This document shows, piece after piece, positions 41,880 to 53,204 of a DNA stretch of 64,000 nt (its first letter is position 1; every line of letters starts with the position of its first letter). The position numbers and the translations under genes are program-made. Origin of the DNA: Leptobrachium leishanense (lineage: Eukaryota; Chordata; Amphibia; Anura; Megophryidae); the NCBI GenBank assembly GCA_009667805.1, contig CM019072.1, positions 37,255,519 to 37,319,518 on the forward strand, in the 5' to 3' direction. The notes beneath the pieces are model-generated. The model was not told where the DNA came from. It saw nothing but the letters and a program-made list of their open reading frames with translations, and made no database searches.

Positions 41880-44800
41880 GCCAGATTTATATCATTTTAA
41901 TTTTTTGAACCGCAGGGTCCAACCCTGCACTCTTCCACAATACCACAGAGGGGTTACTGTATGATGATACTTGCTGGCCTGGCATTAAAGGCACAATATC
42001 TGGGTGCACTGACGCCCATTAACAGATCAAAAACTTTTCAATATAGGACCACATGGTCCACCCCTGCATTCTTCCACAATTCTACAGAGGGGTTACTGTA
42101 TGATGATACTTGCTAGCCTGGCATTAAAGGCACAATATCTGGGTGCACTGATGCCCATTACCAGATCAAAAACTTTTCAATATAGGACCACATGGTCCAC
42201 CCTGCACTCTTCCACAATACCACAGGGGTTACTGTATGATGATACTTGCTGGCCTGGCATTAAAGGCACAATATCTGGGTGCACTGACGCCCATTAACAG
42301 ATCAAAAACTTTTCAATATAGGACCACATGGTCCACCCCTGCACTCTTCCACAATACCACAGAGGGGTTACTGTATGATGATACTTGCTGGCCTGGCATT
42401 AAAGGCACAATATCTGGGTGCACTGACGCCCATTAACAGATCAAAAACTTTTCAATAAAGGACCACATGGTCCACCCCTGCATTTCTTCCACAATACTAC
42501 AGAGGGGTTACTGTATGATGATACTTGCTGGCCTGGCATTATAGGCACAATATTTGGGTGCACTGACGCCCATTAACAGATCAAAAACTTTTCAATATAG
42601 GACCACATGGTCCACCCCTGCACTCTTCCACAATACCACAGAGGCGTTACTGTATGATGATACTTGCTGGCCTGGCATTATAGGCACAATATTTGGGTGC
42701 ACTGACGCCCATTAACAGATCAAAAACTTTTCAATATAGGACCACATGGTCCACCCCTGCACTCTTCCACAATACCACAGAGGGGTTACTGTATGATGAT
42801 ACTTGCTGGCCTGGCATTAAAGGCACAATATCTGGGTGCACTGACGCCCATTAACAGATCAAAAACTTTTCAATATAGGACCACATGGTCCACCCCTGCA
42901 TTTCTTCCACAATACTACAGAGGGGTTACTGTATGATGATACTTGCTGGCCTGGCATTATAGGCACAATATTTGGGTGCACTGACGCCCATTAACAGATC
43001 AAAAACTTTTCAATAAAGGACCACATGGTCCACCCCTGCATTTCTTCCACAATACTACAGAGGGGTTACTGTATGATGATACTTGCTGGCCTGGCATTAT
43101 AGGCACAATATTTGGGTGCACTGACGCCCATTAACAGATCAAAAACTTTTCAATATAGGACCACATGGTCCACCCCTGCACTCTTCCACAATACCACAGA
43201 GGGGTTACTGTATGATGATACTTGCTGGCCTGGCATTAAAGGCACAATATCTGGGTGCACTGACGCCCATTGACAGATCAAAAACTTTTCAATATAGGAC
43301 CACATGGTCCACCTCTGCACTCTTCCACAATACCACAGAGGGGTTACTTTATGATGATACTTGCTGGCCTGGCATTAAAGGCACAATATCTGGGTGCACT
43401 GACGCCCATTAACAGATCAAAAACTTTTCAATAAAGGACCACATGGTCCACCCCTGCATTTCTTCCACAATACTACAGAGGGGTTACTGTATGATGATAC
43501 TTGCTGCCCTGACATTAAAGGCACAATATCTGGGTGCACTGACGCCCATTAACAGATCAAAAACTTTTCAATAAAGGACCACATGGTCCACCCCTGCATT
43601 TCTTCCACAATACTACAGAGGGGTTACTGTATGATGATACTTGCTGGCCTGGCATTATAGGCACAATATTTGGGTGCACTGACGCCCATTAACAGATCAA
43701 AAACTTTTCAATAAAGGACCACATGGTCCACCCCTGCACTCTTCCACAATACCACAGAGGGGTTACTGTATGATGATACTTGCTGGCCTGGCATTAAAGG
43801 CACAATATCTGGGTGCACTGACGCCCATTAACAGATCAAAAACTTTTCAATATAGGACCACATGGTCCACCCCTGCACTCTTCCACAATACTACAGAGGG
43901 GTTACTGTATGATGATACTTGCTGGCCTGGCATTAAAGGCACAATATCTGGGTGCACTGACGCCCATTAACAGATCAAAAACTTTTCAATATAGGACCAC
44001 ATGGTCCACCCCTGCACTCTTCCACAATACACAGAGGGGTTACTGTATGATGATACTTGCTGGCCTGGCATTAAAGGCACAATATCTGGGTGCACTGACG
44101 CCCAATACCAGATCAAAAACTTTTCAATATAGGACCACATGGTCCACCCCTGCATTCTTCCACAATACTACAGAGGGTTACTGTATGATGATACTTGCTG
44201 GCCTGGCATTAAAGGCACAATATCTGGGTGCACTGACGCCCATTAACAGATCAAAAACTTTTCAATATAGGACCACATGGTCCACCCCTGCACTCTTCCA
44301 CAATACCACAGAGGGGTTACTGTATGATGATACTTGCTGGCCTGGCATTAAAGGCACAATATCTGGGTGCACTGACGCCCGTTAACAGATCAAAAACTTT
44401 TCAATATAGGACACATGGTCCACCCCTGCACTCTTCCACAATACCACAGAGGGGTTACTGTATGATGATACTTGCTGGCCTGGCTTTAAAGCACAATATC
44501 TGGGTGCACTGACGCCCATTAACAGATCAAAAACTTTTCAATATAGGACCACATGGTCCACCCCTGCACTCTTCCACAATACCACAGAGGGGTTACTGTA
44601 TGATGATACTTGCTGGCCTGGCACTAAAGGCAGAATATCTGGGTGCACTGACGCCTTAACCAGATGCATATCTTTTTAATATAGGACCGCAAGGTTCACC
44701 CCTGCATTCTTCCACAATACCACAGAGGGGTTACTGTATGATAGTACTTGTAGGCCTGGCACCAAAAGCACAATATCTGGGTGCACTGACGCCTTGACCA

Positions 44801-44940
44801 GAATCATATCTTTTCAATATAGGACCACATGGTCCACCCCTGCATTCTTCCACAATACCACAGAGGGGTTACTGTATGATAGTACTTGCAGGCCTGGCAC
44901 CAAAAGCACAATATTTGGGTGCACTGCCACTGACGCCTGT
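41880..44940. repeat. 139-bp tandem array in hAT copy 2 (about 22 units)
   Basis: Unit: GGACCACATGGTCCACCCCT, CTTCCACAATACCACAGAGG, GATGATACTTGCTGGCCTGG, GTGCACTGACGCCCATTAAC. Inner units are nearly identical and outer ones more diverged, as expected of unequal exchange. It includes the palindrome GGACCACATGGTCC. Confidence 0.93.
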
Positions 44941-46217
44941 ATCAGATTCATATCCTCAGAGGGGTTACGGTGTGATGGCACTGTTGGGGATGCTAAAGGA
45001 CCAATTTTAAACCACCTATTGTTACTTTCACCCAAAGCCTGCATATATTTCACAATAATTTAGCCAAAAAAATCAGTAAACTTTTTCTGCGTGTACGAAA
45101 ATGTCTCCTTTTTTCATACAGACTACCGCCCCAAGCAGTTGTTTATGGATAGATTAAAGGAAAAGCATTTACCGTCATATGAAACATCATTTTTTTGTTT
45201 TTAAGTGTTTCTATACATCCTAGAAATCCACCACTTCACGGGCAGGTTATGGGGTCCTCCTAGGCACGATATTTGAAGGAATTTTTGGTTTTTATTTTTA
45301 ACCCTTATTTCATGGAAAACTCACTGTCCCTTTTTAAAAACTTTTTTTAACTTTTTGTCCTTGTTTCCTGTCCCCCAGGGCACTACCCGGACCCCCATAC
45401 ACCTTTTATGGCAAATATGTAGCATATATGCCCTCTTGGAGGGCACTCTAAAAACCGAATTTTCAGCCCCATTGTCTTGCATTGGGTTCGAGTTCGGGTT
45501 CGGTCCCGAACAAATGGGAAGTTCGTGTTCGGGCTCGAACCGAACTCGGGGGGTGTTCGGCTCATCCCTAGTTAGCATGTGCAACTGGTGCACATGTTAC
45601 ACCATGTGGCCCTCCCAGTCGAACCGTCACAAAGCTGCAACGGGTGACAGCGGAACGGTCACATGGGCGCATTCAGTTCGCTCGTCTGACCGCAGCCTAA
45701 ATCAGCATTTACCCTAAGGTCAGTTTGCGTGTGATACTCCTCTCCTGTTTGCGGTTTTACCGTTTTATCTTAGGCAGTGCTATGTTTGGTTGGCAGCTTA
45801 AGTACAAGATATAATGTATTGTACTTTGAAGTGAATGAACTTTTTGCTTGGACAGAATATTAATTTCTATGTTATATTGGAGAATTTCCCACTAGTCTAT
45901 ATCCACAGGTTAGACCATACAGGTGCAGTTACGCTCTCTGCGATCTTATATTGTGAACCCATAAAGGTTCACTTCTGGTTCTTTTGTTTATAGGCTATTT
46001 TAAGGAGTAAGAGTGGTGACCAGTTATAGTATTCAACCCCTTAACAATGGGCAGTACAGGCACGCATCACCGCCAGGTGACGTCACGGGTCACCATTTTG
46101 GGCCACCCATGCGCCAGCTGCAGGGAGGAGTGGGGGGCACGGTGTCTCCCACCATGCGGTAGTTGTAACCAGCAATCTGTTGATTCATTAGGGAAAGGTC
46201 AACTTAGTGCAATTTTT

Positions 46218-46415
46218 TTATTTTTTTTGAGAAAGGATTTTACCAGGAAGGATACATTGAGATTTTTTTCGCTTTCAAGTATGTCCTGGGTGGCGAGTAT
46301 GTACCGTTAGGTGTCTTGCCCAAGGACACTTACTGGAGATGTTGCTCACTGGGATCGAACCCATGACTTCACAGGCTCTCTCCACGCAGAGCAGTGATGT
46401 TACCTCTACTCCACC
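46218..46415 (+). repeat. Dispersed repeat with ATTTTACCAGGAAGGATACA core
   Basis: It has the same core as 20570, continued here with GGTGTCTTGCCCAAGGACAC and GGGATCGAACCCATGAC. It is the longest copy of this family in the window. The GATCGAACCC text is reminiscent of a tRNA T-arm but no tRNA was found. Confidence 0.6.
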
Positions 46416-46927
46416 AGTATTGTGGATAATCAACGGAGCGCCAGCAGACTGGATGTACGGTTAATCATTATACATGTCCAATAAAATGTCTTCTAATCCG
46501 TCCAAAGAACATCCCTCCTCCGAATGAAATTTCTGCAGAAGAAAATGGATATAATAGCGCAGTATGTTGATCCACCATAAGATAAAAGTAAAGCGGTCGT
46601 AGTCCTACTCACATTCTAGGATGGATAGCAATTATGGGTCTTCAAAGGATGTTCAGGTGCCCATATACCCGCAATAGGATTCTTCAAACACTTTCCCCTG
46701 CAGTGGATCAAAAAATACCAACGCACTTTCTGGTGCAATACCGTTTAAAAATAATGATAGAGTAGATACTCATAAATGGTTACACTCACGTGTTAATTAA
46801 TGAGCGCATTGGCTCCAAGATGTCGCATGGGAATATTAAGGCAATTCCAAAACCTTCTCTTAATCACGTATCAGGAAGCAGCAGTAGTTAAAAATAAAAA
46901 TAAATTTATTGATACATAAAATATATT

Positions 46928-46967
46928 ACCAGAACGCGTTTCGCTCCTCAGAGTTTCTTCAGCTGGT
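46928..46967 (-). ncRNA. Hammerhead-ribozyme-like motif in the left arm
   Basis: On the - strand: ACCAG, CTGAAGA, a stem II region ACTC-TGAG-GAGC with one mismatch, then GAAACGCGT, T at the cleavage position, CTGGT. It differs from the right-arm copy by a single G-to-A change that weakens stem II. Confidence 0.65.
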
Positions 46968-48382
46968 ATCACTGGTCTTATGTCTGCTGCTTCCTTATAT
47001 ACTGTTTAAAATGTCCATTTAATTATTCACAGTTCACATCAGATGAAAATCATTAAAACAATTAAAAACAATTGAAAACAATTAGGATCACATGTAACCT
47101 TTTATTAATCAATCTAATGGGCGCCTGCGCATCTGTGTTGTCTCTCAGTGTGGAACGCTTGGTCATTAACCTTAATTGTATAAAGGAATTATATTTTCCA
47201 CCATATGACGTTAAAAACGGCAAAATGCCGCAACTGCGCATGCGCAAGGCCCAACGTATCACAACGTGTGCGTCACTTGCGTGCAGCTCTTACTACACAT
47301 CTTGCGTACAACATCTACTGCGCATGTAAACCAATTGCTGGCACCCCGCATCGGCACATATATCGCCACAGTGTTTCTTAACGCTATCCAATGGAGCATT
47401 TCCACCACTAATACTCTGACAGGACGACTCACTCAGGGCCAACTCTCCAAAATACATCTACAGTGGAATGTCTGTCCTAAGCAAATCCATACAAAAGCAC
47501 CGACTACGTAACAAAAATTGTGACCATCTTCGTGCAATATTATAATACATCAATTTACAGTGAATCAGTGGTTTTATCGTAGTCATAATATGTCAAAAAT
47601 TGAATAACAGTATTAGTTCTTATTAATTATATTTATGTGTTTACAATAAAGTGCAATATCAAATTAAGCTAATAAGTATACATATTATTAAAGTGTCTTG
47701 TTTACTTTATATTAATTATAATAAAGGTAATAGAGTGCAAAATAAATAATTCTCAAAGTGCTTATTAACTACTTTATGTTAGATTTTTTCTCCAACTTCC
47801 ATTTTATATGTCATGATCAACTGTATTATTATTTGTCTTAATAGCATAAGGAATTTATATTTTTTATTTTTTACTTTTTATTTTTACCATTGGCGTTAAA
47901 ATTCGACAAAATGCCACAACTGCGCATGCGCAAAGCCCGACGTTTCTCATCGGGCGCGTTGCTAGCGCACAGCTCCTTCTGGACATCTTGCGCATAACAC
48001 CTACTGCGCATGTAAACCAAATGTGGGTACCCCGCATCGGCACATATGGCGCCCCAGTAGTCCCTAACGCTATCCAATAGAGCGATACCACCATTATTCT
48101 GGCAGAACAATTTATCCAGATCTAACTCTATAGAAATGAATCCATAATAGAATGTCTGTCCTAAGTACATCCGGATAATCAGAACAAGGACTACGTAACA
48201 TAAAATCATATTATAATACAATGTCCTCAATTGTATATTAAAATCAGAATTAAAGTGGCTCTACTTCTATAAATAATTACAACATAAGATCATGATAATC
48301 TCAGGAATAGATAGTTACGTGACAAATAGGATTTAACAACATTGATTATATTTATACTAGGTGTAAAGCCTGCCCAGAGGGC

Positions 48383-49145
48383 AATCTATTGATAAGTGTG
48401 GTGCGTTGTGCTTGGTTCTGTGCTCGGTGCCGTTTATTGTGCTGTGTTTGGCTCTGTGCTCGGCTCTGTGCCGTTTATTCTGTTGTGCTCGGCTCTGTGC
48501 CGTCTATTGTACTGTGCTCGGCTCTGTGGCGTTTTTATTGTGCTCGGCTCTGTGGCGTTTATTCTGTTTTGCTCGGCTCTGTGCTGGGCTCTGCACATCG
48601 GCTCTGTGCTCTGCTCCGTGCCGTATATTGTGCTCTGCTTTTATTGTGCTCTGTGCCGTTTATTGTGTTGTGCTTGGTTCTGTGCTCGGCGCCGTTTATT
48701 GTGCTGTGATTGGCTGTGCCGTATATTGTGCTGTGCTCTGTGCCGTATATTGTGCTCGGCTCTGTGCCGTATATTGTGCTCGGCTCTGTGCCGTATATTG
48801 TGCTCGGCTCTGTGCCGTTTATTGTGCTCGGCTCTGTGCCGTCTATTGTGCTGTGCTTGGCTCTGTGGCGTTTATTGTGCTTGGCTCTGTGGCGTTTATT
48901 GTGCTCGGCTCTGTGGCGTTTATTGTGCTCGGCTCTGTGGCGTTTATTGTGCTCGGCTCTGTGGCGTTTATTGTGCTCGGCTCTGTGGCGTTTATTCTGT
49001 TGTGCTCGGCTCTGTGACATTTATTGTGCTTGGCTCTGTGCAGTCTATTGTGCCGTGCTCGGCTCTGTGGCGTTTATTGTGCTCTGCTCTGTGCCTTTAA
49101 TGGGTTGTGCTCTGCTCTGTGCCATCTATTGTGCTCTGCTTGGCG
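48383..49145. repeat. Minisatellite, about 24-bp unit (Helitron cargo)
   Basis: The unit is close to GGCTCTGTGCCGTTTATTGT plus GCTC, with a GGCGTTTATT variant in the second half. Long Cys/Leu/Ala-rich open frames in several frames are by-products. Confidence 0.92.
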
Positions 49146-50555
49146 CTCTGCTCTGTGCTCTGCTCAGCGCTGGGCTCAGGTACTGGGCTCAGGCGCTGTC
49201 TCTGCGCTCAGGCGCTGGGCTCAGGCGCTGGGCTCTGCGCTCAGGGGCTCAGGCGCTGGGCTCTGCGCCCAGGGGCTCAGGCGCTGGGCTCTGCGCTCAG
49301 GGGCTCAGGCGCTGGGCTCTGCGCTCAGGGGCTCAGGCGCTGGGCTCTGCGCTCAGGCGCTGGGCTCTGCGCTCAGGGGCTCAGGCGCTGGGCTCTGCGC
49401 TCAGGGGCTCAGGCGCTGGGCTCTGCGCTCAGGCGCTGGGCTCAGGCGCTGGGCTCTGCGCTCAGGCGCTGGGCTCAGGCGCTAAGGCGCTGGGCTCTGC
49501 GCTCAGGCACTGGGCTCTGCGCTCAGGCGCTGGGCTCAGGCGCTAAGGCGCTGGGCTCAGGCGCTCAGGCGCTGGGCTCAGGCGCTGGGCTCTGCGCTCA
49601 GGCGCTGGGCTCTGCACTCAGGCTCTGGGCTCTGCGCTCAGCTCTGCGCTCAGGCGCTGGGCTCTGCGCTCAGGCGCTGGGCTAAGGCGCTGGGCTCTGC
49701 GCTCAGGGGCTCAGGCGCTGGGCTCTGCGCTCAGGAGCTCAGGCGCTGGGCTCTGCGCTCAGGAGCTCAGGCGCTGGGCTCTGCGCTCAGGGCTGGGCTC
49801 AGGCGCTGGGCTCTGCGCTCAGGCGCTAAGGCGCTGGGCTCTGCGCTCAGGCGCTGGGCTCTGCGCTCAGGGGCTCAGGCGCTGGGCTCTGCGCTCAGGC
49901 GCTGGGCTCAGGCGCTGGGCTCTGCGCTCAGGCGCTGGGCTCAGGCGCTAAGGCGCTGGGCTCTGCGCTCAGGCACTGGGCTCTGCGCTCAGGCGCTGGG
50001 CTCAGGCGCTAAGGCGCTGGGCTCAGGCGCTCAGGCGCTGGGCTCAGGCGCTGGGCTCAGGCGCTGGGCTCTGCGCTCAGGCGCTGGGCTCTGCACTCAG
50101 GCTCTGGGCTCTGCGCTCAGCTCTGCGCTCAGGCGCTGGGCTCTGCGCTCAGGCGCTGGGCTCAGGCGCTGGGCTCTGCGCTCAGGGGCTCAGGCGCTGG
50201 GCTCTGCGCTCAGGAGCTCAGGCGCTGGGCTCTGCGCTCAGGAGCTCAGGCGCTGGGCTCTGCGCTCAGGGCTGGGCTCAGGCGCTGGGCTCTGCGCTCA
50301 GGCACTAAGGCGCTGGGCTCTGCGCTCAGGCGCTGGGCTCAGGCCTGGGCTCTGCGCTCAGGCGCTAAGGTGCTGGGCTCAGGCGCTAAGGCGCTGGGCT
50401 CGGTGCTGGGCTCTGCGCTCAGGCGCTGGGCTCAGGCGCTAAGGCGCTGGGCTCGGTGCTGGGCTCTGCGCTCAGGCGCTGGCTCGGTGCTGGGCTCTGC
50501 GCTCAGGCGCTGGGCTCAGGCACTCAGGCGCTGGGCTCGGTGCTGGGCTCTGGGC
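49146..50555. repeat. Minisatellite built from GCTCAGGCGCTGGGCTCTGC (Helitron cargo)
   Basis: The array mixes GGGCTCAGGCGCT and GGGCTCTGCGCTCAG modules and has higher-order duplications: a block of a few hundred bp from about 49430 recurs from about 49900. Open frames in several frames reflect composition only. Confidence 0.92.
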
Positions 50556-50935
50556 TGTTTTTGCGCCCTTCCAACATTGGTGGTCCTGCGGCGGGAGGCG
50601 CGTGGCAACCTCCGTAACAGGCTGTTGGGGTTTGGATGCGCGCGCAGCCGGGTGCGCGCGCGCCACCTGCCGCAGCACGCCCAAAGCGTCCAACGGAGGT
50701 TGGATGCGCGCGCAGCAAACCTCCGTAGGATGCTTTGCGCGTGCTGCGGCGGGTGGCGCGCGCGCACCGGCTGCGCGCGCATTCCAACCGCCACAGCACC
50801 CCGTGGGCTGCGCGCATGCGCAGTCCGTATATATATATATACACACACACACACACTGTAACCCCATGTGGATATATATACACACACATACACATATATG
50901 GTTGTTACAGTGTGTGTGTGTGTGTGTGTATGGCT
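50556..50935. repeat. CpG-rich segment and TA/CA microsatellite (Helitron cargo)
   Basis: 50560-50825 is rich in GCGCGCGCC-type text with inverted repeats (CAACCTCCGTAACAG and AACCTCCGTAGGATG variants). 50826-50935 is (TA)n(CA)n with GTTACAGTGTGTG like 4372-4550. GCGCATGCGCAGTCCGT occurs at about 50814 and again at about 52761, framing the palindromic block. Confidence 0.75.
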
Positions 50936-51238
50936 GGCATCCAGGCTCAGGCGAGCCCCTAGGCCCAGGCCAAGCCGGGGGCTCGCCTTAGCCTGGATGC
51001 CGGCCAAGCAAGTAGCTCGGCCGGCATCCAAGCTTGGGCGAGCCCCCGGCTTGGCTGGGGCCTAGAGGCCCAGCCGAGCCGTGGACTCGCCTGAGCCTGG
51101 AGGACGCCCGAGCAGGCAATTCGGCCGGCCTCCATGCTTAGGTGAGTCCCCGGCTCAGCTGGGCCTCTAGGCCCAGGCCAAGCCGGGGGCTCGCCTAAGC
51201 TTGGATACCGGCCGAGCAAGCAGGGTGGGTGTGGAGAG

Positions 51239-51447
51239 CACATACTCACCTACATCGGCCCTCCAGCGATGGCAGTCCCGCTTCCAGTGTCCTCTCTCCG
51301 TTGGTCGCCGGTATGACGTCACGAAAGCCTTTGACCCCCGGGGTCAAAGGCTTTCGTGACGTCATACCGGCGACCAACGGAGAGAGGACACTGGAAGCGG
51401 GACTGCCATCGCTGGAGGAGCTAAGGGCCGATGTAGGTGAGTATGTG
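51239..51447. repeat. Near-perfect palindrome, arms about 100 bp
   Basis: The centre is near 51340 (TTTGACCCCCGGGGTCAAAG). The left arm lacks 8 bases (AGCTCCTC) present on the right. Otherwise nearly perfect. Confidence 0.85.
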
Positions 51448-51889
51448 TAGGCAACATCCCCCTACATTGGCCCGGAGCTCCAGCGGTGGCTGTCGCAGGC
51501 TGCTCGGCCGGCCTCCAGGCTTAGGCGAGCCCCCGGCTCGGCTGGGCCTGTAGGCCCAAGCCAAGCCGGGGGCTCGCCTGAGCCTGGAGGCCGGCCGAGC
51601 AGCCTGCGACAGCCGGAGGACAGTCACCGCTGGAGCTCAGGGCTAATGTAGGTGAGTATGTGCTCTCCACACCCACCCTGCTTACTCGGGGACTGCTTAC
51701 TCGGAGAGCCGGGGACTCGCCTGAGCCTGGAGGACGCCCGAGCAGGCAACTTGGCCGGCCTCCATGCTCAGGTGAGTCCCCAAGCCAAGCCGGGGGCTCG
51801 CCTGAGCCTGGATGCCGACCAAGCAAGCAGGGTGTGTGTGTGTAGAGCACATACTCACCTACATCGGCCTCAAGTCCTCCACCGGTTCC

Positions 51890-52107
51890 ACACATACTCA
51901 CCTACATCGGCCCTTAGCTCCTCCAGCGATGGCAGTCCCGCTTCCAGTGTCCTCTCTCTGTTGGTCACCGGTATGACATCACAAAAGCCTTTGACCCAGG
52001 GTCAAAGGCTTTCGTGACGTCATACCAACGACCAACGGAGACAGAGAGGACGCTGGAAGCGGGACCGCCATCGCTGGAGGAGCTAAGGGCCGATGTAGGT
52101 GAGTATG
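51890..52107. repeat. Near-perfect palindrome, arms about 107 bp
   Basis: The centre is TTTGACCCAGGGTCAAAG near 51996. It has a few mismatches more than the palindrome at 3676. Confidence 0.85.
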
Positions 52108-53204
52108 TGTAGGCAACATCCTCCTACATTGGCCCTGAGCTCCAGCGGTGACCGTCCTCCGGCTGTCGCTGGCTGCTCGGCCGGCCTCTAGGCTTAGGCG
52201 AGTCCCCGGCTCGGCTGGGCCTGTAGGCCCGAGCCAAGCCGGGGGCTCGCCTGAGCCTGGAGTCTGGCCTAGCAGCCTGCTCGGCCAGAGGAAGTCACCG
52301 CTGGAGCTCAGGGCCGATGTAGGGGAGTATGTTTTGGCAACTTCGGCCCTGAGCTCCAGCGGTGACCGTCCTCCGGCTGTCGCTGGCTGCTCGGCCGGCC
52401 TCTAGGCTTAGGCGAGTCCCCGGCTCGGCTGGGCCTGTAGGCCCAAGCCAAGCCGGGGGCTCGCCTGAGCCTGGAGTCCGGCCTAGCAGCCTGCTCGGCC
52501 AGAGGAAGTCACCGCTGGAGCTCAGGGCCGATGTAGGGGAGTATGTTTTGGCAACTTCGGCCCTGAGCTCCAGCGGTGACCGTCCTCCGGCTGTCGCTGG
52601 CTGCTCGGCCGGCCTCTAGGCTTAGGCGAGTCCCCGGCTCGGCTGGGCCTGTAGGCCGAGCCAAGCCGGGGGCTCGCCTGAGCCTGGAGTCCGGCCTAGC
52701 AGCCTGCTTTGTTTGCCTGCAGCCTGTTTGTTTAAACGCCCAGTTTCAAATGTCAGTCGCGCATGCGCAGTCCGTTTTTTGGCGACGGACACGTCGGACC
52801 TTATCCTTTTATAGGATAGATATTTCCAGTAAAGTGCAATATCAAATCGATGAGTATCATTATAAAGCCATATCAGCTAATAATTGTACAAATTATTAAA
52901 GTGCCCTATTTAATTTATATTAATTAAGATAATAAAGTGCTAAGTGACAAATATCCATATGGATTATTATTAAAGTGCTTTTAATCTGCTTTATATTAAA
53001 TCTCAACCTTTATCTAATATATCATAATTAAAGTGACTATATTATTATAATAAAGTGCATACTGAACTGGGTAGGCTTCAATGTGGAACCCCACCAATTT
53101 AACAGTGTATATATTATTAACAATGTATTTTATTAAAGTGCCTATTACATCTATATTAATTTTATTTAAAGTGACAGTGACAGTGAACTACCATTGACAT
53201 AGAA

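Larger units (their letters stand above)
34698..45570 (+). mobile_element. Ac-type hAT transposon, copy 2 (10.9 kb including a nested hAT)
   Basis: Ends TAGGGATGAGC on both sides. The target duplication is GTTAGCAC (34690-34697) and GTTAGCAT (45571-45578), matching at 7 of 8. The order is left end, 81-bp array (35150-35965), transposase (36055-41749, interrupted), 139-bp array (about 41880-44940), right end. Terminal GTTCGG/CGAAC palindromic clusters lie next to the ends. It is the sister of copy 1 and is inserted in a MITE. Confidence 0.9.
34481..45700. mobile_element. MITE with TTAGGCTGCGGTCACAC ends, split by hAT copy 2
   Basis: The left end TTAGGCTGCGGTCACAC is matched at the right by the reverse complement of GTCTGACCGCAGCCTAA. 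Without the hAT (34698-45570) it would be about 350 bp. It is related to the element at 1012-1443. No clear target duplication was found. Confidence 0.65.
33861..46029. mobile_element. Inverted-repeat element with hammerhead-like motif, interrupted by nested transposons
   Basis: Arms 33861-34190 and 45702-46029 are inverted copies of each other with small differences (left CTATAACTGATCACTACTCT, right end GAGTAAGAGTGGTGACCAGT then TATAG). Inside the left arm is a long hairpin with a hammerhead-like core (34206-34357). The interior is taken up by the MITE at 34481-45700 and its nested hAT. The arrangement (inverted arms, hammerhead) resembles a Penelope-like or retrozyme-like element without visible coding sequence. 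Confidence 0.55.
50936..52716. repeat. GC-rich palindromic repeat block, copy 2 (Helitron cargo)
   Basis: It has the same modules as 3165-4365. It includes palindromes at 51239-51447 and 51890-52107 and three head-to-tail copies of a 214-bp unit from about 52120 to 52700. The repeated frames (LSLAARPASRLRRVPGSAGP) are not genes. Confidence 0.85.
48357..52820 (-). mobile_element. Helitron, non-autonomous, 4.46 kb
   Basis: Read on the - strand, it starts TCTATCCTATAAAAGG and ends GCCCTCTGGGC (hairpin, 48372-48382), an 11-base spacer and CTAG (48357-48360). It sits exactly between A and T with no target duplication. The opposite Penelope arm at about 58061-58066 preserves the uninterrupted site (TTTATA|TATTTCC on this strand). 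TC start, 3' hairpin, CTRR end and A|T target are the Helitron hallmarks. It carries no Rep/helicase; its content is tandem arrays (48380-50550), a CpG-rich segment and the palindromic GC block (50936-52716). Confidence 0.88.

Noticed and set aside
41880..44940. Regular repeats resembling a CRISPR array
   Set aside because: The entire 139-bp unit is conserved with no variable spacers, it lies in a hAT transposon, and the genome is eukaryotic.
46320..46350. A tRNA-like T-arm (GGGATCGAACCC)
   Set aside because: No acceptor stem, D-arm or anticodon arm can be folded around it; it belongs to a dispersed repeat.
48396..49685. Several long overlapping open frames rich in Cys, Ala, Leu or Gly
   Set aside because: Three frames are open at once over 24-bp and 20-bp tandem repeats. 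This reflects repeat composition and unit length.
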